Below, one piece after another: positions 7,957 through 16,400 of a stretch of 19,355 bases of DNA. The position numbers and the translations under genes are program-made. The stretch spans positions 1 to 19,355 of the forward strand of contig LFTP01000187.1 in NCBI GenBank assembly GCA_001513395.1. Reading direction: 5' to 3'. Position 1 is the first letter of the stretch; every line of letters begins with the position of its first letter. The notes under the pieces were generated by a model. That model saw only the letters and a list, made by a program, of their open reading frames with translations. It was not told the DNA's origin and searched no databases. The DNA is from Clostridia bacterium DTU080. Lineage in GTDB: Bacteria > Bacillota > Limnochordia > DTU080.

Positions 7957-8006
7957 CCCGCAGCGAATAGCATGAGGATGAGATGCTATTCCATTCTGGC
8001 TGCGGG
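7957..8006 (+). promoter_or_regulatory. Hairpin overlapping the ribosome-binding site of the HTH-only gene
   Basis: CCCGCAGC (7957-7964) pairs perfectly with GCTGCGGG (7999-8006). GAATAGCAT (7965-7973) pairs perfectly with ATGCTATTC (7983-7991), closing a 9-nt loop; a 7-nt bulge sits on the 3' side. The 3' arm includes the first three G of the GGGGG Shine-Dalgarno run (8004-8008) of the gene starting at 8015. This geometry fits translational control of that gene, although mRNA stabilisation is an alternative. Confidence 0.55.
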
Positions 8007-8014
8007 GGTTGTCA

Positions 8015-8266
8015 ATGGACAAGAAACTGCAGAAAGGCAGGGAGCGTTTGGCGGACCTTTCGCAGCGCGAAAGAGACGTCCTGAAGTTAATAGCGCTTGG
8101 TCTGGCAAACGATGAGATCGCCGCGAAGTTATTCATCAGTCCTCACACCGTAAAGAACCACGTCAGCAACATCTACCGCAAACTGGGAATCGATGATCGC
8201 ACTCAGGTCGCTTTGGTAGCATTGCGCCTGGGACTGGTGTCTCTCGATCATCTCGATCAAGCGTGA
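8015..8266 (+). CDS. Small LuxR/GerE-type HTH transcription factor without receiver domain
   Basis: An 83-residue protein consisting almost entirely of a LuxR/NarL DNA-binding domain: LSQRERDVLKLIALGL, then NDEIAAKLFISPHTVKNHVS as the HTH, then YRKLGIDDRTQVALVALRLGLV. The domain closely resembles the C-terminal half of the DegU-like regulator encoded 0.8 kb upstream. Stand-alone examples such as GerE are of similar size. ATG 8015 has GGGGG 6 nt upstream; a TTG two codons earlier is in frame but too close to that site. It lies in the same frame as the receiver-only gene, with stop codons between them, so it could be one half of a split regulator or an independent gene. A hairpin overlaps its ribosome-binding site. 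Confidence 0.85.
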   Translation: MDKKLQKGRERLADLSQRERDVLKLIALGLANDEIAAKLFISPHTVKNHVSNIYRKLGIDDRTQVALVALRLGLVSLDHLDQA

Positions 8267-8276
8267 AGAAACGACC

Positions 8277-8312
8277 TACAGCAGGCCCTGTTTGCACACA
8301 GGGCCTGCTGTA
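8277..8312 (+). terminator. Perfect 15-bp hairpin after the HTH-only gene
   Basis: TACAGCAGGCCCTGT (8277-8291) pairs without mismatch with ACAGGGCCTGCTGTA (8298-8312), leaving a 6-nt loop. It starts 10 nt after the stop codon. Only two T follow, so it is terminator-like but lacks the U-tract. It marks the likely end of the signalling block. Confidence 0.7.
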
Positions 8313-8396
8313 TTGGAGGAGTCAGGCGTGATCTGTCGAATTAAACGCCTCGGTAGCACGTCAGGGTCTTGATGTGCCCACACGGAGGACAGGTTC

Positions 8397-10580
8397 TTGG
8401 AGGACAAGCGCGCGCAAATCACAGGAACAGTCAGTCGGATTACGTATTTCAACGAGAAAAACCATTACACCGTGCTTAGGCTCGACACGTCAGAAGGACA
8501 AGTGACAGCTGTCGGGACTTTCCCTGCGGTCAACCCGGGGCAGGAACTCTTGCTCACGGGAGAATGGCGCGTGCACCCACGCTATGGCATACAGTTTCAC
8601 GTGGAAAGCCACCGGCCGCTTGCACCGGTGACTCTAGAGGGCCTGGAGCGTTACCTAAGCTCAGGTTTGATTAAAGGCATCGGACCCGTATTTGCCAAGC
8701 GTCTCGTATCCAGGTTCGGTCTGGATACTCTAAAGGTGATCCAAGAGGCACCCGAGCGACTGGCCGAGATACCGGGACTGGGAGAACAAAGGCGCAAGAA
8801 CCTGGTAGAGGCCGTGGCGGCTCATCAAGCGGTGCAGGATATAATGGTCTTCTTGCAAGGTTTGGGTGTCGGGCCGACCTTGGCGGCTAGGATATATAAG
8901 GAGTACGGCAGTCAAGCGACCGATGTGCTCCAGCGCGATCCGTATCGACTGGCCAATGAGGTTCACGGGATCGGTTTTCATATTGCGGACCGTCTCGCCA
9001 GGGCAGTCGGTATCGGAGCCGATTCCATAGAGCGCGCCCAAGCTGCTGTCATGTATCTGCTCGAGCAGGCCGAGGAAAGCGGGCACGTGTGCCTCCCCTT
9101 TGCGAGTCTGCTTGAGGAGGGGCAAAAAGAGCTATCCATATCTGCGGATCGGCTTCAGCAAGCGGTCCAAAACCTGGCCGCTACAGGGAGACTGGTTGTC
9201 GAAGCGGACACACCTGAGCGTCTGGTCTATTCGGCGCGTCTTCATTGGATTGAAAGGCGGCTTGCAGAACTACTTGTCTCTTTGGCACAGGTTCCGCGTG
9301 CGAGTGAACTGCCGTTAGTGGAACCTGATTGTGAACAAGACGAACAGGGTGTTCATTTGAGCCCGGAGCAATGGCATGCGGTCAAAGAAGCTCTTCGGGG
9401 CGGAGTTGTGGTGATTACCGGTGGTCCCGGTACTGGCAAGACAACCGTTGTCCGTGAGATTATCAGAAGTGCCACGGCACGGGGAGCCACTGTGTTGCTT
9501 GCCGCTCCGACGGGACGCGCCGCAAAGAGGTTGCAAGAAGCCACGGGGATGCGGGCGATGACCATCCATCGGCTTCTCGAGTATGGCCCGAACATCGGCG
9601 ACGGGCGGATCGGTTTTCAGAAGAATGCGGACAATCCGCTTCGCACAGATATGCTGGTCATTGATGAGGTATCCATGTTGGATTTGCCTTTGGCCTACCA
9701 TTTGCTTTCGGCCGTCAAGCCCGGCACGACACTGGTCATGGTAGGTGACGCTGATCAGCTGCCGTCAGTCGGGCCCGGGACGGTGTTGCAGGATATCATT
9801 CAATCCGCTCGGGTGCCCGTAGTGAGGTTGACCAGGGTCTTCAGGCAAGCCAGAGAAAGCATGATCGTTGTTAACGCGCATCGCATCAATCGCGGTGAGC
9901 ATCCTATATATAACCGTTCTGACGGGGATTTCTTTCTGGTAGAAGAGAAAGAACCTGAAGCGATAAGCAAGCGTCTCCGGGAGCTGGTGGTCGAGCGTTT
10001 GCCGCGCTATTTGGAGTGTGATCCGCACAGCGACATTCAGGTGCTGTCGCCGATTCGTCGGGGAGCAGCCGGCGTTGAGCACCTCAACAATGTGTTGCAA
10101 AGCGCTCTGAATCCTGCGGTGCGCTTGAGGCCCGATGAAAGACTGAGAGGTCTATATCCTGGCGATCGAGTGATGCAGGTGCGCAATAATTATGACAAGT
10201 TGGTTTTCAATGGGGATATAGGTCTGGTGAAGTCCGTTGATCGGGAGAACGCTTCTGTAGTTGTTGTCTTCTCCGACAGAGAAGAAGGGTCAGACGTTGT
10301 CTACGAAGAAGACGAATTGGAGGAGTTGAGTCTGGCCTATGCGATGTCGGTTCACAAGAGTCAAGGCAGTGAGTTTCCGATCGTCGTGTTGGCCTTGCCA
10401 CGTGTCATGCCGGAGCTTATGACGCGTAATCTCCTCTATACCGCGGTGACTCGGGCCCAGCGTTTCGTGGTTTTGGTCGGGCTTAAAAGCATCGTGGGCA
10501 TGTATATTGCAAACGACAAAGCCATGCATCGCTACGGACGGCTGGTTGAGCGCTTGCAGACGGCGGCACAGCATCGGTGA
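8397..10580 (+). CDS. recD2: RecD2-type ATP-dependent 5'-3' DNA helicase
   Basis: SF1B helicase of the RecD-like family that works without RecB and RecC in genome maintenance. The N-terminal portion has an OB-like segment, then helix-hairpin-helix motifs (LIKGIGPVFAKRLV and LAEIPGLGEQRRKNL). The motor domain has Walker A GGPGTGKTT (residues 342-350), the APTGRAAKRL motif, Walker B VIDEVSML with D423/E424, GDADQLPSVGPG, and the C-terminal motifs AMSVHKSQGSEFP and YTAVTRAQ (681-688). Its 727 residues match RecD2 (about 715-780) rather than the shorter RecD of RecBCD. The start is TTG 8397, with GGAGGA (8384-8389) at 7-nt spacing. It is flanked by hairpins on both sides, so it is probably transcribed on its own. 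Confidence 0.95.
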   Translation: MEDKRAQITGTVSRITYFNEKNHYTVLRLDTSEGQVTAVGTFPAVNPGQELLLTGEWRVHPRYGIQFHVESHRPLAPVTLEGLERYLSSGLIKGIGPVFAKRLVSRFGLDTLKVIQEAPERLAEIPGLGEQRRKNLVEAVAAHQAVQDIMVFLQGLGVGPTLAARIYKEYGSQATDVLQRDPYRLANEVHGIGFHIADRLARAVGIGADSIERAQAAVMYLLEQAEESGHVCLPFASLLEEGQKELSISADRLQQAVQNLAATGRLVVEADTPERLVYSARLHWIERRLAELLVSLAQVPRASELPLVEPDCEQDEQGVHLSPEQWHAVKEALRGGVVVITGGPGTGKTTVVREIIRSATARGATVLLAAPTGRAAKRLQEATGMRAMTIHRLLEYGPNIGDGRIGFQKNADNPLRTDMLVIDEVSMLDLPLAYHLLSAVKPGTTLVMVGDADQLPSVGPGTVLQDIIQSARVPVVRLTRVFRQARESMIVVNAHRINRGEHPIYNRSDGDFFLVEEKEPEAISKRLRELVVERLPRYLECDPHSDIQVLSPIRRGAAGVEHLNNVLQSALNPAVRLRPDERLRGLYPGDRVMQVRNNYDKLVFNGDIGLVKSVDRENASVVVVFSDREEGSDVVYEEDELEELSLAYAMSVHKSQGSEFPIVVLALPRVMPELMTRNLLYTAVTRAQRFVVLVGLKSIVGMYIANDKAMHRYGRLVERLQTAAQHR

Positions 10581-10903
10581 TCACGCACCGATATCCGACT
10601 ATTGTTACGCAGGAGGAAAGCGGAACGGTAGAGAAGTATTTCCTTTAGGACATTAGCAGTAGGACGTTAGCATATAGGCTGATCACTTAAGTCGATCGTC
10701 CCTCCGGACCGTTTGTTGTCCACGGGATGGATTGCGTGCAACAACGGCCGTGAGTTCAAATATGCAAGGCTTTACGAAACAAACATACTGCCGCCGATGA
10801 TTAGCGTCCAGTGTTGTGATTGTCACGGAAGTGTTCCGGCGGGATCGTACCATACAGTGACAGTGATACTTCTAGGACCTAACAGCATTTAGGAGGGAAT
10901 CCA
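10581..10903 (+). promoter_or_regulatory. 323-nt gap after recD2: tandem 14-bp repeat and a hairpin
   Basis: No gene is seen. Two adjacent near-identical 14-mers, TAGGACATTAGCAG and TAGGACGTTAGCAT, occupy 10646-10673. A hairpin at 10709-10747 is formed by CCGTTTGTTG with CAACAACGG (one bulged T) extended by CACG (10721-10724) with CGTG (10735-10738). The promoter of the next gene should lie in the last 150 nt, but I could not find a well-spaced pair of boxes; TTGTCA at 10820-10825 is the best -35 match and has no good partner. Confidence 0.4.
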
Positions 10904-11827
10904 GTGCAGGCACCTTGGTCGAAATATTTCCGATTAGGCGTAGTCCATTTTATGGCCTACCCGGAAGTGGCTAAAGATGAGAGTCGTATGTTGCCCACCA
11001 TTGCTGCTATAGCAGCAGACGCTGATTTTGAGGTTATTGAGCTCAGAGGTGTTAAAGATCCCGCATTGCGTCCCAAGATCAGGGAGTTGTGCGAATCAGC
11101 GCATCTCACGGCAACCTACGGGGCGCAACCCATTGTACTGGGAGAGAAGCTTAATCCGAACTCTCTCGATGCCGACGAGCGCGCACGTGCTTTGGTCCGC
11201 CTCAAGGAAGCTGTCGACGAAGCGGTCGAGTTGGGGGCCAAGGGCTTTGCCTTCTTGTCCGGGCGCGATCCGGGGGAGGCTGATCGCCAAAAAGCGCAGG
11301 AGGTCTTTGAGGAGTTTCTTATCGAACTGTGCGACTATGCCGCAGAAAAGGACATGCCGGTTGTTCTGGAAGTCTTCGACCGCGATATCGACAAGAAGGC
11401 CTTTGTCGGTCCGCACGCTTTTGCCGCCGAGATCGCCCGGAATGTCCGCAAGCAATGCGACAACTTCGGTTTGATGGTCGATTTGAGCCATATTCCCATG
11501 TTGTATGAGTCGGTGGAGGAGTCATTGACGGCTGCGCGTGAGTTCATCCGGCACGTCCATTCTGGCAACTGCGTGATACGTGACAAATCACATCCGGCCT
11601 ACGGAGATCTGCATCCTCGTTTTGGCATAGAGGGCGGAGAAAACGACGTGGACGAGCTGGCCGAGTACCTGCGCTGGCTGTTTAACATCGGGTATCTCGC
11701 CGAGGATCGCAAAGAAAGACCCATATTCAGCTTTGAGGTCCAACCCTTGCCCGGCGAGAGCTCTGAGGCAGTGTTGGCAGGGGCGAAGCGAACCTTGAAG
11801 GCGGCTTGGGCTAAACTCGAGCTGTAG
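10904..11827 (+). CDS. Xylose isomerase-like TIM-barrel protein (sugar phosphate isomerase/epimerase family)
   Basis: Member of the AP-endonuclease-2/xylose-isomerase-like superfamily (IolE/IolI/Hyi group), typically metal-dependent isomerases or epimerases of sugars and related acids in the cytoplasm. Likely metal and catalytic residues are at the expected spacing: E156 (VVLEVFD), D193 and H196 (MVDLSH), H217/H219 (RHVHSGNCV) and E278 (FSFEVQP). At 307 residues it is slightly longer than average. GTG 10904 follows TAGGAGGG at good spacing. The next gene, a 2-hydroxyacid dehydrogenase, starts 122 nt later. A shared role in handling a sugar acid or hydroxypyruvate/glyoxylate-type intermediate is possible, but the substrate cannot be read from the sequence. 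Confidence 0.85.
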   Translation: MQAPWSKYFRLGVVHFMAYPEVAKDESRMLPTIAAIAADADFEVIELRGVKDPALRPKIRELCESAHLTATYGAQPIVLGEKLNPNSLDADERARALVRLKEAVDEAVELGAKGFAFLSGRDPGEADRQKAQEVFEEFLIELCDYAAEKDMPVVLEVFDRDIDKKAFVGPHAFAAEIARNVRKQCDNFGLMVDLSHIPMLYESVEESLTAAREFIRHVHSGNCVIRDKSHPAYGDLHPRFGIEGGENDVDELAEYLRWLFNIGYLAEDRKERPIFSFEVQPLPGESSEAVLAGAKRTLKAAWAKLEL

Positions 11828-11949
11828 CGGTTCCGACGTAGAAGTCATAAACGGGCTTAGAGTAAGGTGTGACGACGGGCAGTCGAAGCCGGAAAGGCTG
11901 TCAGCATGCCGACACTGTATAACACGTTTTTCTAGGGAGGCACTCACTG

Positions 11950-12927
11950 ATGTCGAAACCGAAAGTATATGTAACCAGGCAGATTCCTGATGAAGGAATG
12001 AAACTGCTGTACGAGAAGTTTGATGTATACGTCAATCCACATGACCGTGTTGTCACACGCGAAGAGCTGCTGCGAGATGTAAAGGGTAAGGACGCCTTGC
12101 TCTGTCTTCTCACGGAGACTATCGATGCCGAGGTGTTCGAGGCCAACCCCAACTTGAAGATCGTGGCCAACTATGCAGTGGGTTACAACAACATTGATGT
12201 CGCAGAAGCGACAAAACGCGGCATTCCGGTTTCCAACACACCCGGAGTACTGACGGATACCACTGCCGATTTCGCGTGGGCGTTGTTGATGGCTGCGGCC
12301 CGGCGTGTCGTCGAAGGTGACAAGTTCACCCGCGAGGGGCGCTTTGTAGGCTGGGCTCCGATGCTGCTGTTGGGACATGATGTGCACCATAAGACGATCG
12401 GTATCGTTGGCTTTGGTCGCATCGGTCAGGCCGTGGCTAAGCGTGCCATGGGCTTTGAGATGAAGATCCTCTACTATGACGTAAACCAGATGCCTGAAGT
12501 GGCTCGTCAGTATAACGCCGAGTATCGTGAGCTTGACGATCTCTTGCGGGAGTCTGACTTCGTCACCCTGCATGTGGATCTCAATGAGCACACCCATCAC
12601 CTGATCGACGAGCGTGCCCTGGGTCTCATGAAGCCTAACGCCTATCTTATCAACACTGCCCGCGGTCCGGTGGTTGATGAGGCCGCGTTGGTCAAGGCTT
12701 TGAGGGAGAATCGCATCGCCGGAGCCGGGCTTGATGTCTTCGAGGATGAGCCCGCATTGGCCCCCGGTTTGGCGGAATTGGACAATGTGGTGATCGCTCC
12801 TCACATTGCCAGTGCTACCAAAGAGACGCGAGGTGCGATGGCTCGCATCGCCGCGGAGAATGTTATCGCCGCTTTAGAGGGTCGCAAGCCGCCTACGATA
12901 GTGAATCCCGAAGTCTGGAAGGACTAA
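11950..12927 (+). CDS. D-2-hydroxyacid dehydrogenase, glyoxylate/hydroxypyruvate reductase type
   Basis: NAD(P)H-dependent reduction of a 2-keto acid, most likely glyoxylate or hydroxypyruvate, in the cytoplasm. The nucleotide-binding signature GIVGFGRIG occupies residues 151-159. The catalytic triad is at family positions: R238 (NTARGPVVDE), E267 (LDVFEDEP) and H285 (APHIAS), the same spacing as in the archaeal glyoxylate reductases. The substrate-binding loop shows NYAVGYNNIDV. The length of 325 residues is normal and lacks the C-terminal ACT domain of many phosphoglycerate dehydrogenases. ATG 11950 lies 9 nt after AGGGAGG. A TATAAC box at 11918-11923 may be a weak promoter of its own, but the -35 is poor. 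A hairpin at 12970-13008 follows. Confidence 0.9.
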   Translation: MSKPKVYVTRQIPDEGMKLLYEKFDVYVNPHDRVVTREELLRDVKGKDALLCLLTETIDAEVFEANPNLKIVANYAVGYNNIDVAEATKRGIPVSNTPGVLTDTTADFAWALLMAAARRVVEGDKFTREGRFVGWAPMLLLGHDVHHKTIGIVGFGRIGQAVAKRAMGFEMKILYYDVNQMPEVARQYNAEYRELDDLLRESDFVTLHVDLNEHTHHLIDERALGLMKPNAYLINTARGPVVDEAALVKALRENRIAGAGLDVFEDEPALAPGLAELDNVVIAPHIASATKETRGAMARIAAENVIAALEGRKPPTIVNPEVWKD

Positions 12928-12969
12928 TGTCCTAAACGGCGAAGACTTACTGTTGGCAAGCATATACTG

Positions 12970-13008
12970 TGGTGTCGGATGCTTTGGGGACCAAGGTACC
13001 CGACACCA
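12970..13008 (+). terminator. Hairpin after the dehydrogenase gene, terminator-like
   Basis: TGGTGTCGG (12970-12978) pairs perfectly with CCGACACCA (13000-13008), and an inner CTTTGG can pair with CCAAGG around the loop GGA. It lies 43 nt after the stop codon and before the TATAAT box of the next operon. There is no U-tract. Confidence 0.5.
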
Positions 13009-13039
13009 TAGGTTATGGGGATGAGTGCGAAAATTCTCT

Positions 13040-13085
13040 ACTGTCAAATACAGTGGGCGAACGTGGTAGCAAGTCATTGTATAAT
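13040..13085 (+). promoter_or_regulatory. Putative promoter of the sugar transporter operon with upstream palindrome
   Basis: A perfect TATAAT lies at 13080-13085. No TTGACA-like -35 occurs 15-19 nt upstream. Instead the palindrome ACTGT-CAAAT-ACAGT (13040-13054) sits just ahead of where the -35 should be, a position suited to an activator site. A start near 13092 would give a leader of roughly 350 nt. These are readings of sequence only. Confidence 0.45.
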
Positions 13086-13091
13086 GGAACA

Positions 13092-13444
13092 GGGGTAGAC
13101 AATGGATGGATTCCCCTTAGGCGTTTTTCGGGGAGCCTTAGAGGAACCATCCGTCGAGGCAGAGAATCTGACCTAGGCCCGTCTGCATTCTCTCAGAGGT
13201 TAGTGAGGTATTAGGGCAGGAAAAGCAAGAGCCTTACAGAAATGGTCGGAGATTGTCGCTTGCGTAGCCGGCTTGGGAGTCCAGGCTCACCGAGTCGGCG
13301 GTAACAGACTCGCCTGATAGACTGCTCAGAGGCGGAAGGAGACGCCGTAGGAGATAGGTGCGATACGGCGATCTCGCCCTGGTAGTAGACAGGTGGGTGC
13401 TCAACGAGGTTCAGTTCAAAACTGATTAACCGGAGGTCTCGATT
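13092..13444 (+). promoter_or_regulatory. Long structured leader of the solute-binding protein gene
   Basis: No credible gene lies here. A hairpin at 13104-13152 joins GGATGG/CCATCC and TTCC/GGAA with an inner CTTAGGC/GCCTTAG stem (one mismatch). AGAGAAT (13161-13167) pairs with ATTCTCT (13187-13193); CGAGTC (13291-13296) with GACTCG (13307-13312); GAGAT (13351-13355) with ATCTC (13371-13375). Finally GGTT-CAGTT (13408-13416) pairs with AACTG (13420-13424) and AACC (13428-13431), ending directly before the GGAGG (13432-13436) of the solute-binding protein gene. It matches no riboswitch class that I recognise. Confidence 0.4.
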
Positions 13445-16400
13445 ATGGCCGATCTTGCCTGTCGCAAGTCAAAGGTGCCATATTGGCGCCGCCCATGGTT
13501 CTATGGGCTGGTACTGTTTGTCTTGGCTGCTCTCATGGTGCAGTCAGGAGGAGAGCTGCTGCATGCGCAGGAGCCCGCGACTGGCCAAACCCAGGCGGAA
13601 GAGGCCGCTCCACGACAGCGTACGCTGGATGACGATATCGACGTGTTCGACGAATCGGAGTTCTTGGATCCTCTGTACGCTGATGTCTTGGCGGGTTGGC
13701 TGGAGGCGGGCTACGAGGACACAACGGGGATTTCGATCACCATTGATCCTACTCGTTATGTCCGTAAGTACGCTTCCGAGATTGGGAGTGAGGCGCGGGT
13801 TCAGGCGGTGTACGACTTCGAGGGTCGTCCGGGGCCAGCATTGCTGTGGCTTGACGAAGAGACGATCATCGAGTGGGAAGTCGACATCCCGGTCAGTGGG
13901 TTTTACAACATCTCTTTTGAGTACATTCCTCTCGATGGTAAGCGCGCCAGTATTCAGCGCGACCTGAAGATCGACGGTGCCTATCCCTTTAACGAGGCGC
14001 GGCGTCTTATCTTCCCGCGTTCCTGGAAAGACGCTCACCGTCCTCGCAGAGACAACCAAGGTAACGATGTCAGGCCCAGACAGGTGGAAGTAAGGGTTTG
14101 GCAAGAGCGTTACTTCGAAGATCCGCAGGGTATGTTCAGTGAACCTTTCCGCTTTTATTTCACCAAGGGTAAGCATCGTCTGACGATGAACGCCATTCGT
14201 GAGCCCATGGCGTTGGGGGCCATCAAAATCACCTCCCCGAAGAAGCTGCCTACCTATGCGGAAGTGAAAAAGCTCTATGAGGAGAAGGGTTACAAACCGG
14301 CTCAGGGGGAACCTATTCGCGTTCAGACGGAATTCCCGGATCTGAAGTCGGATCCCACTATCCGTTCGGAGTATAGCTACGATCCCTCCGCCATTCCGCC
14401 GGCCGGGTCAAACATGATATTGAACGTCTTTGGCGGTAGCCGTTGGCGTAAAGGTCAACAGTGGGCCGAATGGAAATTCAGTGTTCCTGAGGACGGTCTG
14501 TATAAGATCGGGATGAAGGTTCTGCAGCAACACGGGGAACGTCTGCCCGTAGCCAGAAAAATTGAGATCGACGGGGAAGTCCCCTTCAAGGAGCTTGAGG
14601 AATTCCTCTTCCCCTACAATCGCGATCCACAGATTGTAACTCTGGGTGATCCTAACGGTGAACCCTACTACTTCTATCTGACCAAGGGCGAACATGTGCT
14701 GCGGATGACCTGCGTTGTCGGACCTGTGGCCCGTACCATTCGTATGGCCAACGCGGCCAGCCTCGAATTTGCGAAGCTGTCGAGAGCCATCGTCATGATT
14801 ACAGGGCCGAATCCGGACCCGAACTTCGACTGGGAGATTCATAGGAAGATCCCGGAACTGTTGCCTCGCATGGAGAAGCTGGAAGAGGCCTTCAGAGAAG
14901 AAGGCAGGTGGTTGCGTGAGTTCTCGCCCAAGACGCGTTTGGCGGACTCTCTGGACCTCAGCCAAGCCATCATGGCCTCAATGATCCGGCGTCCGGATAC
15001 GATTACCAACAGATTGAGAGAGTTTTCCGACCAAGAGCTGCGTTTGAGCCAGTGGGTGCTCGATCTGCAGTACGGAGCGCTCGAGATAGACTACTTCGTC
15101 GTGGCTCCGCCGGACTACAAGTTCCCCAACGTCAAGCCCACGATGTGGCAACGGTTCGTCGCAGGTTTGAGAAGCTTCTTGTTGTCCTTTACCAAGGACT
15201 ACACTCTGGTTGGTGACGTTTACAAGGTACGCGACGGTGTCACCGAGACAGGTGAGAAGGTTCTGACGCTCTGGGTCGGTTGGGGTCGTGAGTGGACGGC
15301 GATCATTAAGGAGATGATTGACGAAGACTTCACACCTGACACTGGGCTCAAAGTCAACGTGAACGTCATTCCGTCCGGAGCTTTGGGTACGGGACAGAGC
15401 GTGTTGCTCCTGTCGCTGGCGGCTGGTCAGGCGCCTGACGTGTCGTTCGGAACGCCGGCAGGTACGCCCGTTGAGTTCGCGATACGCGGCGGTGTGTATA
15501 ACCTGAATCAATTCCCGGACTACAACGAAGTGATCAAGCGCTTCCGGCCGGGTGCGTTGATTCCCTTCAAGTATAAGGGCGGGGACTACGCGTTGCCCGA
15601 AACGCAGAGCTTCCAGATGATGTTCTATCGAAAGGACATCCTGCAGCAGTTCAATATCCAAGTGCCGGAAACGTGGGAAGATGTGATCAAGATTCTGCCC
15701 ACGCTGCAGCAGTATGGCATGAACTTCTACTACGCCGGCGGTTTCACACCGTTCCTATATCAGTACGGCGGAGAGTACTACTATGCGGACGGGTGGTACT
15801 CGGCTCTGGACAGCCCTGAAGCTCTTGCGGCGTTCAAGGCATGGACCGAGCTGTATGCCAACTACAAGATACCCGTCTCGGCCAACTTCTATAACCGTAT
15901 GCGAACCGGTGAAATGCCCATCGGAGTCGCTGACTATCAGACCTACGTGCTCTTGTCCACCGCTGCTCCCGAGCTCACGGGTTGGTGGGAAATGGTACCG
16001 ATGCCCGGCGTGCGCAGACCGGACGGGGTCATAGACCGGACGGCCGCGGGCGGATCCACCACGGCGGTGATCTACACGGCCTCTCGTTACAAAGAGGAGG
16101 CGTGGGAACTGATGAAATGGTGGACCAGCACGGAAATCCAGGCGCGTTTCGGTGAGGAAGTAGAGGCTGTTCTGGGGGTAGAGGCTCGTTGGAATACGGC
16201 TAACGTCGAGGCTCTGATGAACATGCCGTGGCCTAAGAAGGACATCATGGCCATCCGTGAGCAGTGGCAATGGTTTAAGGAACAGCCGGTCGTGTTGGGT
16301 GGTTATTTCACGGGCCGACACATCCAAAACGCTTGGAACCGGGTCGTGCTCCAGGGTATGAACCCGCGTGAAGCTCTCGAGATCGCTGTCAAAGACATCG

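Noticed and set aside
11944..12804. 286-codon open frame on the minus strand opposite the dehydrogenase
   Set aside because: The plus-strand gene has an intact catalytic triad and ribosome-binding site; the antisense product has no recognisable motif.
13141..13200. T-box or TPP riboswitch in the transporter leader
   Set aside because: The short resemblances (GGAACC, CTGA) do not extend to the conserved cores of either class.
12969..13214. 81-codon plus-strand frame in the leader of the transporter operon
   Set aside because: It runs through a hairpin, the TATAAT box and structured leader; composition does not look protein-like and no ribosome-binding site precedes it.
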